Assembly (NCBI GenBank): GCA_900539425.1
Contig: UQBX01000021.1
Span: 1-42,336, forward strand
Length of the DNA stretch: 42,336 nt
Source of the DNA: an uncultured Oscillospiraceae bacterium
GTDB lineage: Bacteria > Bacillota > Clostridia > Oscillospirales > Acutalibacteraceae
Direction of reading: 5' to 3'
How positions within the stretch are numbered: the stretch's first letter is position 1; each line of letters begins with the position of its first letter. A program made the position numbers and the translations under genes. Below are positions 7,490 through 15,591 of this stretch, in pieces. The notes under the pieces were generated by a model, which was not told where the DNA came from, searched no databases, and saw only the letters and a program-made list of their open reading frames with translations.

Positions 7490-9388
7490 ATGAATTACGG
7501 ATTTTTAAGGGCGGCGGCAGCGTCGCTCAAGCTGAAACCTGCGGATACCGAATTTAATAAAAATGAAATAATCAAAGCAATAGATGAGGCGGTAAAAAAT
7601 GAAACCCGCCTGCTTGTAACGCCTGAGCTTTCCGTTACAGGGTATACCTGTGCAGATCTGTTTTTCAGCAAGGCTTTGTACAACAGTGCAACGAGTGCCC
7701 TTGTTGAGATAGCTGAATACACAAACGGCAAAAATATTGCGGTTCTTGTGGGTGTGCCCGTTGAATATAAGAACAGCCTTTATAACTGCGCCGCAGTGCT
7801 TGTAAACGGCGTTGTTGCCGGTCTTGTACCAAAAATCCATATCGCAAATTATAATGAATTTTATGAAAAAAGATGGTTTGCATCCGGTGCTGATTTTAAA
7901 ACAGCTCAGGATATTGAATTTTGCGGTTTCAATACAAAAATCGGCCCGCAGCTGTTTGATCTTGGGGACGGAGCAATTCTCGGCGTTGAGCTGTGTGAGG
8001 ATTTATGGGTGCCGTGCCCACCGAGCGGAGAACTCTCGTTAAGCGGCGCTAATATTATTGCCAATCTTTCGGCAAGTGATGAATACGCGTCAAAAGCTCA
8101 GTACAGGCGCGAACTTGTTTCAAACCAGTCTGCCCGCTGTATCTGCGGCTATGCTTATGCCGGAGCTTCCGTGTTCGAAAGCACTACCGATCTGCTTTTC
8201 GGCGGAGCGCTTTTTGCGGCTGAAAACGGAACAGTGCTTGCTGAGGGGGAACGCTTCCAAAGAAAAACAAATATCATTTATGCCGATATTGATGTTGAGA
8301 AGATTAACACTCTGCGTGTGAAGAATATGAGCTTTGAAAACAATTCTCAGCAGGTTGAGATCTTAGATGCAAAGGTCGAAAATAATTCTAACGACCTCAA
8401 ATTCAGATATGTTGACGCGCATCCTTTTGTTCCCGATAATGATGATAAACGCCGTGAACGCTGCCGTGAGATATTCTCAATTCAGGCAGGCGCTCTTGCT
8501 AAAAGACTTGAACATGTAGGCTCAACCGGTGCAGTAGTGGGAATTTCAGGCGGACTAGATTCAACTCTTGCTCTGCTTGTTTGCACAAAGGCGATGAGCT
8601 TGCTGGGTAAAGAAAACTCGGATATTCTGGGTGTAACAATGCCGGGATTCGGTACAACGGGCAGAACATACAATAATGCTCTTAAACTTATGAATTGCCT
8701 TGGTGTTACGGTCAGGGAGGTAGATATCAAAGAGGCTTGTATGCTTCACATGCGCGATATTAAGCATGATGCTGATATACACGATATAACGTATGAAAAC
8801 ACTCAGGCAAGAGAGCGTACACAAGTGCTTTTTGACCTTGCAAACAAGCACGGCAAACTGCTTGTAGGAACAGGTGATCTCAGCGAGCTTGCAATGGGCT
8901 GGTGTACTTATAACGGGGATCACATGAGTATGTACGGCGTAAATGCTTCCGTACCGAAAACTCTTGTGAGGTATCTTGTGGATTATGTTGCTTCCGTAAG
9001 CGAAAAAGATACTGCGGACGTGCTTTATGATATACTTGATACTCCCGTTTCACCCGAACTTCTTCCTCCCGATGAAAACGGAAATATCGCTCAGAAAACG
9101 GAAGAAAATATCGGTCCTTACGAGCTTCATGATTTCTTTCTTTACAATTTTATCAGATTTGGTTTTTCAAAAGAAAAACTTATCCGCCTTGCGCTTAAAG
9201 CATTTGATGAAAAATATTCTGAGGATACGGTTGAAAAGTGGGCGGATGTATTTATAAAACGCTTTTTTATAAGTCAGTTTAAACGGAGCTGCGTTCCCGA
9301 TTCTCCGAAAGTGGGTTCTGTATCGCTTTCTCCGCGCGGTGACTGGCGTATGCCGAGCGATGCGTCTTTTGCGGCGTTTATTAAATAA
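7490..9388 (+). CDS. nadE: Glutamine-dependent NAD(+) synthetase
   Basis: This enzyme makes NAD from nicotinate adenine dinucleotide and ATP, taking nitrogen from glutamine. The 632-residue chain has two domains. An N-terminal nitrilase-type glutaminase carries the triad E46 (TPELSVTG), K115 (VPKIHIANYNEF) and C169 (ELCEDLW). A C-terminal synthetase carries the ATP pyrophosphatase loop SGGLDS at 353-358 and GDLSELAMGW further on. The length is typical of the bacterial two-domain enzyme. The AGGTGAG binding site overlaps the stop of the epimerase gene. The protein should be cytosolic and ammonia is channelled between the domains. Confidence 0.95.
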   Translation: MNYGFLRAAAASLKLKPADTEFNKNEIIKAIDEAVKNETRLLVTPELSVTGYTCADLFFSKALYNSATSALVEIAEYTNGKNIAVLVGVPVEYKNSLYNCAAVLVNGVVAGLVPKIHIANYNEFYEKRWFASGADFKTAQDIEFCGFNTKIGPQLFDLGDGAILGVELCEDLWVPCPPSGELSLSGANIIANLSASDEYASKAQYRRELVSNQSARCICGYAYAGASVFESTTDLLFGGALFAAENGTVLAEGERFQRKTNIIYADIDVEKINTLRVKNMSFENNSQQVEILDAKVENNSNDLKFRYVDAHPFVPDNDDKRRERCREIFSIQAGALAKRLEHVGSTGAVVGISGGLDSTLALLVCTKAMSLLGKENSDILGVTMPGFGTTGRTYNNALKLMNCLGVTVREVDIKEACMLHMRDIKHDADIHDITYENTQARERTQVLFDLANKHGKLLVGTGDLSELAMGWCTYNGDHMSMYGVNASVPKTLVRYLVDYVASVSEKDTADVLYDILDTPVSPELLPPDENGNIAQKTEENIGPYELHDFFLYNFIRFGFSKEKLIRLALKAFDEKYSEDTVEKWADVFIKRFFISQFKRSCVPDSPKVGSVSLSPRGDWRMPSDASFAAFIK

Positions 9389-9413
9389 TTTCAAATTAAA
9401 AGGGGTATATAAT

Positions 9414-10178
9414 ATGGCTGATGAATACAGAGAAATTGCCGAGAATAACGATAACGGCAATTCAAAGAAGAAAAAGATAATAATCGGCGTTATTGCTGCG
9501 GTTGTTATAGTCGTTGTAATAGCTGTCGTTTGCGCGCTGGCTTTGGGTAACGGCGAGGAAAAATATACAGATACTCCCGTGTCTGATGAGGCTACTACTC
9601 AGCTTGAGCCGGGCGTTGAAAACGGTGTGTTTGTTGACAGTGTGCCGAATGATGTTACAAATAATGTTACAACATCTCAGGACTCTGACGGTTCGAACTC
9701 GTCTTCAGACGGGCAGAGCGGCAGCTCGGGTTCTTCAGGTAATTCAGGTTCCTCCGGTAATTCCGGATCTTCAGGTAATTCAGGTTCTTCCGATAATTCG
9801 GGCTCTTCAGGCAATTCAGGATCTTCGGAAGATTCCGGCTCCTCGGGTGATTCCGGTTCTTCTGATAATGATTCAAACGAAAACACTCCAAGGCAGATGG
9901 ACGTATATATCGTTCTTCCTAATGACGGCAATGTTTCAGATACGCTTTATGTATATGTTAACGGAGAACTCGTTAAAGAAGAAGGAATTTCTGCAACATT
10001 AAATGGTCAGGTATTCCATTTCAAGACCGATGAAAGCTATACCGGCAGTGTAACTGTTGAGGCAAGACTTGAGAATTACGGAACAAGCGCAAAACAGAAA
10101 TCAAACAATACATCATCACAGATAGTAGTTGCACTTCCGCTTGACAGCTCTGAGGAAAATATGGCTCCCGCTATTTGA
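9414..10178 (+). CDS. Membrane-anchored protein with Gly/Ser/Asn repeat stalk
   Basis: I do not recognise a family for this 254-residue protein. It has a short acidic N-terminus, a KKKK cluster (17-21), one strong membrane helix (about 22-44), a linker, and then a low-complexity stalk of seven GNSGSS-like hexamers (about residues 109-150). A C-terminal part of about 95 residues looks beta-rich (MDVYIVLPNDG, then LYVYVNGELV). The positive cluster before the helix suggests the C-terminus lies outside the cell, which would make it a surface-displayed small domain on a flexible spacer. The longest frame begins at 9339 inside nadE, but AAAAGGGG before the ATG at 9414 decides the start. It lies 25 bases after nadE. 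Confidence 0.75.
   Translation: MADEYREIAENNDNGNSKKKKIIIGVIAAVVIVVVIAVVCALALGNGEEKYTDTPVSDEATTQLEPGVENGVFVDSVPNDVTNNVTTSQDSDGSNSSSDGQSGSSGSSGNSGSSGNSGSSGNSGSSDNSGSSGNSGSSEDSGSSGDSGSSDNDSNENTPRQMDVYIVLPNDGNVSDTLYVYVNGELVKEEGISATLNGQVFHFKTDESYTGSVTVEARLENYGTSAKQKSNNTSSQIVVALPLDSSEENMAPAI
9738..9863 (+). repeat. 18-bp tandem repeat coding the Ser/Gly stalk
   Basis: Seven head-to-tail copies of an 18-bp unit (type GGTAATTCAGGTTCTTCC) encode G-N/D-S-G-S-S hexamers. The copies differ mostly at silent positions, and later units replace Asn with Asp or Glu-Asp. The preceding GSS units form a degenerate start. Confidence 0.85.
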
Positions 10179-10188
10179 TCGGCAAATT

Positions 10189-10219
10189 AAAAAAAAGCCC
10201 CGCAAGGGGCTTTTTTTCT
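10189..10219 (+). terminator. Intrinsic terminator after the nadE transcript
   Basis: The stem AAAAAAGCCCC/GGGGCTTTTTT is closed by a GCAA tetraloop and followed by further T residues. It ends the epimerase-nadE-stalk protein transcript. Confidence 0.9.
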
Positions 10220-10320
10220 TTATCTCAGCGAACGCTTGGCAAATGATTTAAGATGAAAATTTTATGCGTTTTATACAAGTCGGCTATAAATAAACTATTT
10301 TTAAATATTAAAATTGATTA

Positions 10321-10349
10321 TTGAATTATTAATATCGTTGTGTTAAAAT
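10321..10349 (+). promoter_or_regulatory. Promoter of the pyruvate:ferredoxin oxidoreductase gene
   Basis: TTGAAT (10321-10326) is followed after 17 bases by TAAAAT (10344-10349) with an upstream TG (extended -10). It would start a leader of about 140 bases before the coding region. Apart from the terminator, this promoter and the leader, the 316-base gap between the genes (10179-10494) shows nothing else. Confidence 0.6.
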
Positions 10350-10356
10350 AAGTGCG

Positions 10357-10485
10357 GACTGTGAAAGGGTGTAGTGCGCCCTTTTGCTTTATGGGAGAGT
10401 ATGTTAAGGGTTATAGCCGCAGGGCGGCATCTCCCGATTGTCTGAATTATGTAATACATGAACTTGAAGTTCTGTCAGGAGGTAA
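10357..10485 (+). promoter_or_regulatory. Structured 5' leader of the nifJ-type gene
   Basis: The leader can form several clear stems. AAAGGGTG/CGCCCTTT (10364-10371 with 10377-10384) makes one. GGGAGA/TCTCCC (10393-10398 with 10430-10435) encloses GCCGC/GCGGC (10416-10420 with 10424-10428). GAAC/GTTC sits inside a possible CTGA/TCAG stem (10442-10445 with 10475-10478) whose 3' arm touches the AGGAGG. It has no long T-tract after a hairpin, so control, if any, would act on translation or stability. I cannot match it to a riboswitch family. Confidence 0.4.
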
Positions 10486-10494
10486 TTTATTACT

Positions 10495-13400
10495 ATGCTT
10501 AAAAGAAAAAAGAAAACGATGGACGGTAATAACGCCGCTGCTCACGTTTCTTATGCGTTTACAGAAGTAGCAGCCATTTACCCCATCACTCCGTCATCAG
10601 TTATGGCGGAAGTAACGGATGTGCTTTCATCTCAGGATGCCAAAAACATTTTCGGCCAGAGTGTAAGAGTGCAGGAAATGGAATCAGAGGGCGGCGCAGC
10701 AGGTGCTGTTCACGGTTCTCTTTCAGCCGGTGCTCTCACAACAACTTATACAGCTTCTCAGGGTCTTCTTCTTATGATCCCCAACATGTATAAGATTGCT
10801 GGTGAGCTTCTTTCATCGGTTATTCATGTTTCCGCACGCTGCGTATCATCTCACGCCCTTAATATTTTCGGCGATCATTCAGATATCTATGCCTGCCGCC
10901 AGACAGGTTATGCAATGCTTTGCTCAAACAATCCGCAGGAAGTTATGGACCTCGGCGCTGTAGCTCATCTTTCAACTCTCAAGAGCTCAGTTCCTTTCCT
11001 TCATTTCTTTGACGGTTTCCGTACCTCTCACGAGATCCAGAAGATCGAGGTTTGGGATTACGAAGATCTTAAAGAAATGGTTGATATGGATGACGTTAAG
11101 CGTTTCAGAGAGCATGCTCTTAATCCTGAGCATCCTACTCTCCGCGGTTCAGCTGAAAACTCAGACATCTTCTTCCAGCACAGAGAGGCTTGCAACAAGT
11201 ATTATAACGACGCCGTTGAGACAACTGTTATGTATATGAACAAAGTCAACGAAAAGATCGGCACAGATTATAAGCCTTTCAATTACTACGGTGCTCCCGA
11301 TGCAGAAAACATTATCATCGCAATGGGCTCTGTATGTGACACAATCGCTGAAACAGTTGATTACCTCAACGCTCAGGGAGCTAAAACAGGTCTTGTTAAA
11401 GTTCACCTTTACAGACCGTTCTCATCAAAATATCTGCTTGACGTTATTCCGTCAACAGTTAAAAAGATCTCTGTTATTGACAGAACTAAAGAGCCCGGTT
11501 CAATCGGTGAGCCTCTTTACCTTGATGTTATTGCAGCTTTCAAGGGTTCACAGTTTGAAACCACTCCTATCTACCACGGCCGTTACGGTCTCGGTTCAAA
11601 AGATACAGTACCTGCTCATATCATTGCTGTATATAACAACATGAACGCTGCAGAGCCTAAGGAAGTATTCACTATCGGTATTACCGATGATGTTACTTAC
11701 CTTTCACTTGAAATCGGTGAAAATGTTGATACAACTCCTTCAGGCACAACAAGCTGTAAGTTCTGGGGTCTCGGCTCAGACGGTACAGTTGGCGCAAATA
11801 AGGACTCAATCAAGATCATCGGCGATAACACAGATAAGTACGCTCAGGGTTACTTCTTCTATGATTCCAAGAAGTCCGGCGGTATCACAGTTTCTCACCT
11901 TCGTTTCGGTGATAATCCGATCACTTCAACATACCTTATCAACAAGGCTAACTTTGTTGCTTGCCACTGCCCGTCATACGTTACCAAGTATGATATGGTT
12001 CAGGATCTTGTTCCCGGCGGCACATTCCTTCTTAACTGCATCTGGACTCCTGAAGAGCTTGATAAGGAGCTTCCCGCAGCTATGAAGAGATACATTGCAA
12101 ACAATGATATCAACTTCTACATTATCAACGGTATCAAGATTGCTGAGGAAGTAGGCCTCAAGGGCAGAGCTTCAACAATTCTTCAGTCTGCTTTCTTCAC
12201 AATCTCAGGTATTCTTCCTGTTGATCAGGCTATCGAGCTTATGAAAGCTAAGGCAACCGCTAAGTTCTCAAAGAAGGGCGATGCTGTTGTAGCCGCTAAC
12301 CATCAGGGTATTGACAGAGGTTCAAAAGAGCTTATTAAGGTTGATGTTCCTGAAAGCTGGAAGACTGCTGTTGACGAAGAAAAAGAACTTGAGATCAAGA
12401 CAGACCGTCCTGAAATGAAGAAGTTCGTTAAGGATATCCTCAGCCCTGTTGATCATCAGAAGGGTGACAAGATCCCTGTTTCTAAGTTTGTTGACATGGC
12501 AGACGGCGTTTATCCTCAGGGTTCAGCTGCATTTGAAAAGCGCGGTATCGCAGTAGATGTTCCCGAGTGGGAGCCCACTTCATGCGCTCAGTGTAACAGA
12601 TGTGCAATGGTTTGCCCGCACGCTGTTATCCGTCCTGTTGCTCTTACAGCGGACGAGCTTGCTGCAGCACCTGCAAACACAAAGGCTGTAGACCTCAAAG
12701 TTCCTAAGGATTCAGGACTTAAATATGCAATCATCATTTCAACGCTTGATTGCACAGGCTGTGCTTCATGCGCAAATGTTTGCCCGACTAAATCACTTAC
12801 AATGAAGCCCATCGCTTCTCAGATGGACAGCCAGCCCGTATTTGACGCTCTTTGCGACGTTGAACCCAAGGCTGAGGTTGCTTCAGACAAAACAATCGTT
12901 TCTACCCAGTATCTCAAGCCTTATCTTGAGTTCTCCGGCGCTTGCGCAGGCTGCGGTGAAACTCCTTATGCTAAACTTGCTACTCAGCTTTACGGTGATA
13001 AGATGTATATCGCAAACGCAACAGGCTGTTCTTCAATCTGGGGCGGTTCAGCACCTTCAACTCCTTACACCGTAGATAAGAACGGCAACGGACCTGCATG
13101 GTCAAACTCACTGTTTGAGGACAATGCTGAGTTCGGTCTCGGTATGTTCCTTGCACAGACTCAGATCCGTGAAAGACTTGCTAAGGACGCTCTTGCTCTT
13201 AAAGATACAAGCGTAGGCGATAAGGTTCAGGCTTACCTTGATACATTCACTTCAACACGCGGAAACGATGCTCCTGCTAAAGCTCTTATCGAAGCTCTTG
13301 AGAACACTGAATTCGAAGGCGCTGAGAAAGAAGCTGCAGAAGACTTCCTTAAGGATAAGAGCTACGCTGCAAAGAAGAGCCAGTGGATCTTCGGCGGTGA

Positions 13401-14034
13401 CGGCTGGGCTTACGATATCGGCTTCGGCGGACTTGATCACGTTCTTGCTCAGAATCAGGATGTTAACGTTCTTGTATTCGATACAGAAGTTTACTCAAAC
13501 ACAGGTGGTCAGGCTTCTAAGTCTACTCCTACAGGCGCAGTTGCTCAGTTTGCTGCTTCGGGTAAGATTACAAAGAAAAAGGATCTTGCAAAGATCGCTA
13601 TGTCTTACGGCTACATCTATGTTGCTCAGGTAGCAATGGGTGCTGATTACAACCAGTGCTTAAAGGCATTCAAAGAGGCTGAGGCTTATAATGGTCCTTC
13701 AATCATCATTGCTTATGCTCCCTGTATCAACCACGGTATCAAGATGCCGTTCAACCAGGCAGAGCAGAAGAAGGCTGTTGCAGCAGGCTACTGGAATCTG
13801 TTCAGATTCAATCCTGCTCTTGCAGAGGAAGGCAAGAATCCGTTCAGCCTTGATTCAAAGGCTCCTTCAGCTGATTACATTGAGTTCATCAACGGCGAAA
13901 CTCGTTATTCTTCACTCAGAAGAAGCTTCCCTGAAAAGGCTGATAAGCTCTTCAACATTGCTGCTGAAAACGCAGTTGCTAAGTATAACGATCTTCTTCG
14001 CACTGTTGAGTATTACGCTCCTAAGAAGGACTGA
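10495..14034 (+). CDS. nifJ: Pyruvate:ferredoxin (flavodoxin) oxidoreductase
   Basis: This enzyme oxidises pyruvate with CoA to acetyl-CoA and CO2, reducing ferredoxin; it is the central catabolic enzyme of clostridia. The 1179-residue single chain is full length. It has an N-terminal domain I (AAIYPITPSS), two [4Fe-4S] motifs of ferredoxin type (C697/C700/C703/C707 and C753/C756/C759/C763), the proximal cluster cysteines C817 and C820 (CAGCGETPY) with C1077 (YAPCINHG), and thiamine diphosphate motifs (GDGWAYDIGFGGLDHV, NTGGQASKSTPTG). Codon use is noticeably more biased than in its neighbours, as in highly expressed genes. AGGAGG lies about 12 bases before the ATG. It is a single-gene transcript with its own promoter, leader and terminator. 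Confidence 0.97.
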   Translation: MLKRKKKTMDGNNAAAHVSYAFTEVAAIYPITPSSVMAEVTDVLSSQDAKNIFGQSVRVQEMESEGGAAGAVHGSLSAGALTTTYTASQGLLLMIPNMYKIAGELLSSVIHVSARCVSSHALNIFGDHSDIYACRQTGYAMLCSNNPQEVMDLGAVAHLSTLKSSVPFLHFFDGFRTSHEIQKIEVWDYEDLKEMVDMDDVKRFREHALNPEHPTLRGSAENSDIFFQHREACNKYYNDAVETTVMYMNKVNEKIGTDYKPFNYYGAPDAENIIIAMGSVCDTIAETVDYLNAQGAKTGLVKVHLYRPFSSKYLLDVIPSTVKKISVIDRTKEPGSIGEPLYLDVIAAFKGSQFETTPIYHGRYGLGSKDTVPAHIIAVYNNMNAAEPKEVFTIGITDDVTYLSLEIGENVDTTPSGTTSCKFWGLGSDGTVGANKDSIKIIGDNTDKYAQGYFFYDSKKSGGITVSHLRFGDNPITSTYLINKANFVACHCPSYVTKYDMVQDLVPGGTFLLNCIWTPEELDKELPAAMKRYIANNDINFYIINGIKIAEEVGLKGRASTILQSAFFTISGILPVDQAIELMKAKATAKFSKKGDAVVAANHQGIDRGSKELIKVDVPESWKTAVDEEKELEIKTDRPEMKKFVKDILSPVDHQKGDKIPVSKFVDMADGVYPQGSAAFEKRGIAVDVPEWEPTSCAQCNRCAMVCPHAVIRPVALTADELAAAPANTKAVDLKVPKDSGLKYAIIISTLDCTGCASCANVCPTKSLTMKPIASQMDSQPVFDALCDVEPKAEVASDKTIVSTQYLKPYLEFSGACAGCGETPYAKLATQLYGDKMYIANATGCSSIWGGSAPSTPYTVDKNGNGPAWSNSLFEDNAEFGLGMFLAQTQIRERLAKDALALKDTSVGDKVQAYLDTFTSTRGNDAPAKALIEALENTEFEGAEKEAAEDFLKDKSYAAKKSQWIFGGDGWAYDIGFGGLDHVLAQNQDVNVLVFDTEVYSNTGGQASKSTPTGAVAQFAASGKITKKKDLAKIAMSYGYIYVAQVAMGADYNQCLKAFKEAEAYNGPSIIIAYAPCINHGIKMPFNQAEQKKAVAAGYWNLFRFNPALAEEGKNPFSLDSKAPSADYIEFINGETRYSSLRRSFPEKADKLFNIAAENAVAKYNDLLRTVEYYAPKKD

Positions 14035-14102
14035 TTTGAGACAGTTGTTAATATTCACAAGAATATAAATCACATTGTCGAAAAATATTGTAAAAATTAA
14101 CG

Positions 14103-14132
14103 AAACGGGACTTCACAAGAAGTCCCGTTTTT
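14103..14132 (+). terminator. Terminator of the nifJ-type gene
   Basis: Perfect arms AAACGGGACTTC/GAAGTCCCGTTT enclose an ACAA loop and are followed by a T-tract, about 70 bases after the stop codon. Confidence 0.9.
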
Positions 14133-14214
14133 GTTATAATTAAATATAATACACTTTATTTTCAAAAGTTTTGATTGAAAATAAGCAATTTCATATTTGA
14201 AAGAAGGTGAATGG

Positions 14215-15573
14215 TTGAAAGAACTTTCGTTCTATCTTGTTACCGATACGCATTATTTCGATACCTCATTTGAGGCAAGCGGCCCCGCTTATGAAAGAAG
14301 AAGCCGTACAGACCAAAAATGCGTTGCCGAAACTCCGGCTGTTATTGATGCAGGATTTGCTCAAATAGCGGCTGATAAAGATACTGATATTATCCTTATA
14401 CCGGGAGACCTTGTTTACAGGGGCGAGTATCAGAGCCATGTCGGCTTCAGAGAAAGACTTTACAGACTGAAAGAACAGGGCAAACGTATATATCTTATTA
14501 CTGCCCGCCATGATTACGGCGGCGATCCTGTTGAATTCGACGGGGAAGAAGAGATTCCGGTAAAAGAGATGAAACGTGAAGATCTTCGTGATTTTTACAG
14601 GGATTTCGGATTTGACGAAGCCATATCAGAACACAAAAAATCCATGTCTTATGTTGTACAGCTTCAGCCGGGTTACCGTCTGCTTGCACTTAATTGCGAC
14701 GGAGACTGCAAGGATTTTAAAGGCTTGTGGGATGATCAGATGCAGTGGGCGCTTGATGAAATAAAGAAAGCGCACGATGCTGGCGATTACATATTTGCAA
14801 TGACGCACTATCCGCTGCTGCCGTTTTCGCCTGTTATGAATTTTATAGGCGATGCAAAGCTTACCGATTGGGAAAAGCGAGCCAATGAATTTGCCGATGC
14901 GGGACTGAACCTTATTTTTACTGGCCATATGCACGCACAGGCACTGACGGATTATACAACTTCAAACGGCAATACCATTACTGATATTCAGACAGGGTGT
15001 TTTGTAGGCTGCCCGTGTGCATACAGACGAGTAGTTATAGACGATGAAAAGATAACCGTTAAATCGTATACTATAAATGATTTTGAATGGGATAAAGGAG
15101 GCAGAACTGCGGCAGAGTATTTCCAATGGCGTTTTGACAGAATGATACTTGACATAGTTAATGCCATGGCGGATGATTTCGCATTCTTTACAAGGCTTTT
15201 CGGAGGGCCAGAAAAGAACAAAAAGCTCAAAATTCCCGTGACTGTTGCGGGTAAGATACTTCAGAAGCTTACTCTGGGAGGGGTTGGCAGGCTGTTTTGC
15301 TTTAAGGTGGATAAGTCCATAAAAAACAGACTTCTCAGGGATACAGCAGTGGAACTTGTGCGCAATATTTTTGTGGGCAATGAACCGTATGTAAAAGGCA
15401 CACCTATGTACGAAGCGGTTTCCAAGCTGTTTGACAGGCTTTCTCCCGTACTGAAAATAGTTCAGAAAAAGCTGGGAGAAAAAGAGCCGATGCTTTCGGA
15501 TATCAAAGGTTTTGTTCTTTCAATGATAGGGGACGAAAGGCAGATGGATTACGAAGCTGTGCTTTATAAATAA
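14215..15573 (+). CDS. Calcineurin-like metallophosphoesterase
   Basis: This is a 452-residue predicted phosphoesterase of the two-metal calcineurin fold. Motifs in order are VTDTHYF (motif I), PGDLVYRGEY (motif II), ITARHDYGG (motif III), AMTHYPLLP (motif IV) and TGHMHAQ (motif V). Motif III normally reads GNH(D/E), and here the metal-binding Asn is replaced by Arg (A-R-H-D), which is unusual. The C-terminal third (about 300-452) is extra and helical. AGAAGGTG stands about six bases before a TTG at 14215, which is preferred over a TTG six codons earlier. The MFS transporter gene follows after 18 bases, so it may process a compound carried by that transporter. The substrate is unknown. Confidence 0.85.
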   Translation: MKELSFYLVTDTHYFDTSFEASGPAYERRSRTDQKCVAETPAVIDAGFAQIAADKDTDIILIPGDLVYRGEYQSHVGFRERLYRLKEQGKRIYLITARHDYGGDPVEFDGEEEIPVKEMKREDLRDFYRDFGFDEAISEHKKSMSYVVQLQPGYRLLALNCDGDCKDFKGLWDDQMQWALDEIKKAHDAGDYIFAMTHYPLLPFSPVMNFIGDAKLTDWEKRANEFADAGLNLIFTGHMHAQALTDYTTSNGNTITDIQTGCFVGCPCAYRRVVIDDEKITVKSYTINDFEWDKGGRTAAEYFQWRFDRMILDIVNAMADDFAFFTRLFGGPEKNKKLKIPVTVAGKILQKLTLGGVGRLFCFKVDKSIKNRLLRDTAVELVRNIFVGNEPYVKGTPMYEAVSKLFDRLSPVLKIVQKKLGEKEPMLSDIKGFVLSMIGDERQMDYEAVLYK

Positions 15574-15591
15574 TTTAAGGGGTAAAAATTT

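Noticed and set aside
7505..8923. Minus-strand frames of 70-120 codons opposite nadE.
   Set aside because: The plus-strand NAD synthetase is complete with all motifs, and the opposite frames show no binding sites or recognisable domains.
9738..9863. Regular short repeats that might suggest a CRISPR array.
   Set aside because: The copies are adjacent with no spacers and keep a coding frame; they encode a protein stalk.
9677..9931. A minus-strand frame with Pro-Glu repeats opposite the Ser/Gly stalk.
   Set aside because: It is the mirror reading of the 18-bp repeats in the plus-strand gene, with no binding site or promoter.
10393..10435. Partial resemblance of the nifJ leader (GGGAGAGTA...) to the start of tetrahydrofolate or glycine riboswitches.
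   Set aside because: The conserved cores and the remaining helices of those classes are not present, so no class is assigned.
11009..13633. Several long frames of 70-130 codons inside the pyruvate:ferredoxin oxidoreductase gene on both strands.
   Set aside because: They are by-products of the strong codon bias of the real gene, rich in Leu/Ser, and have no start signals.
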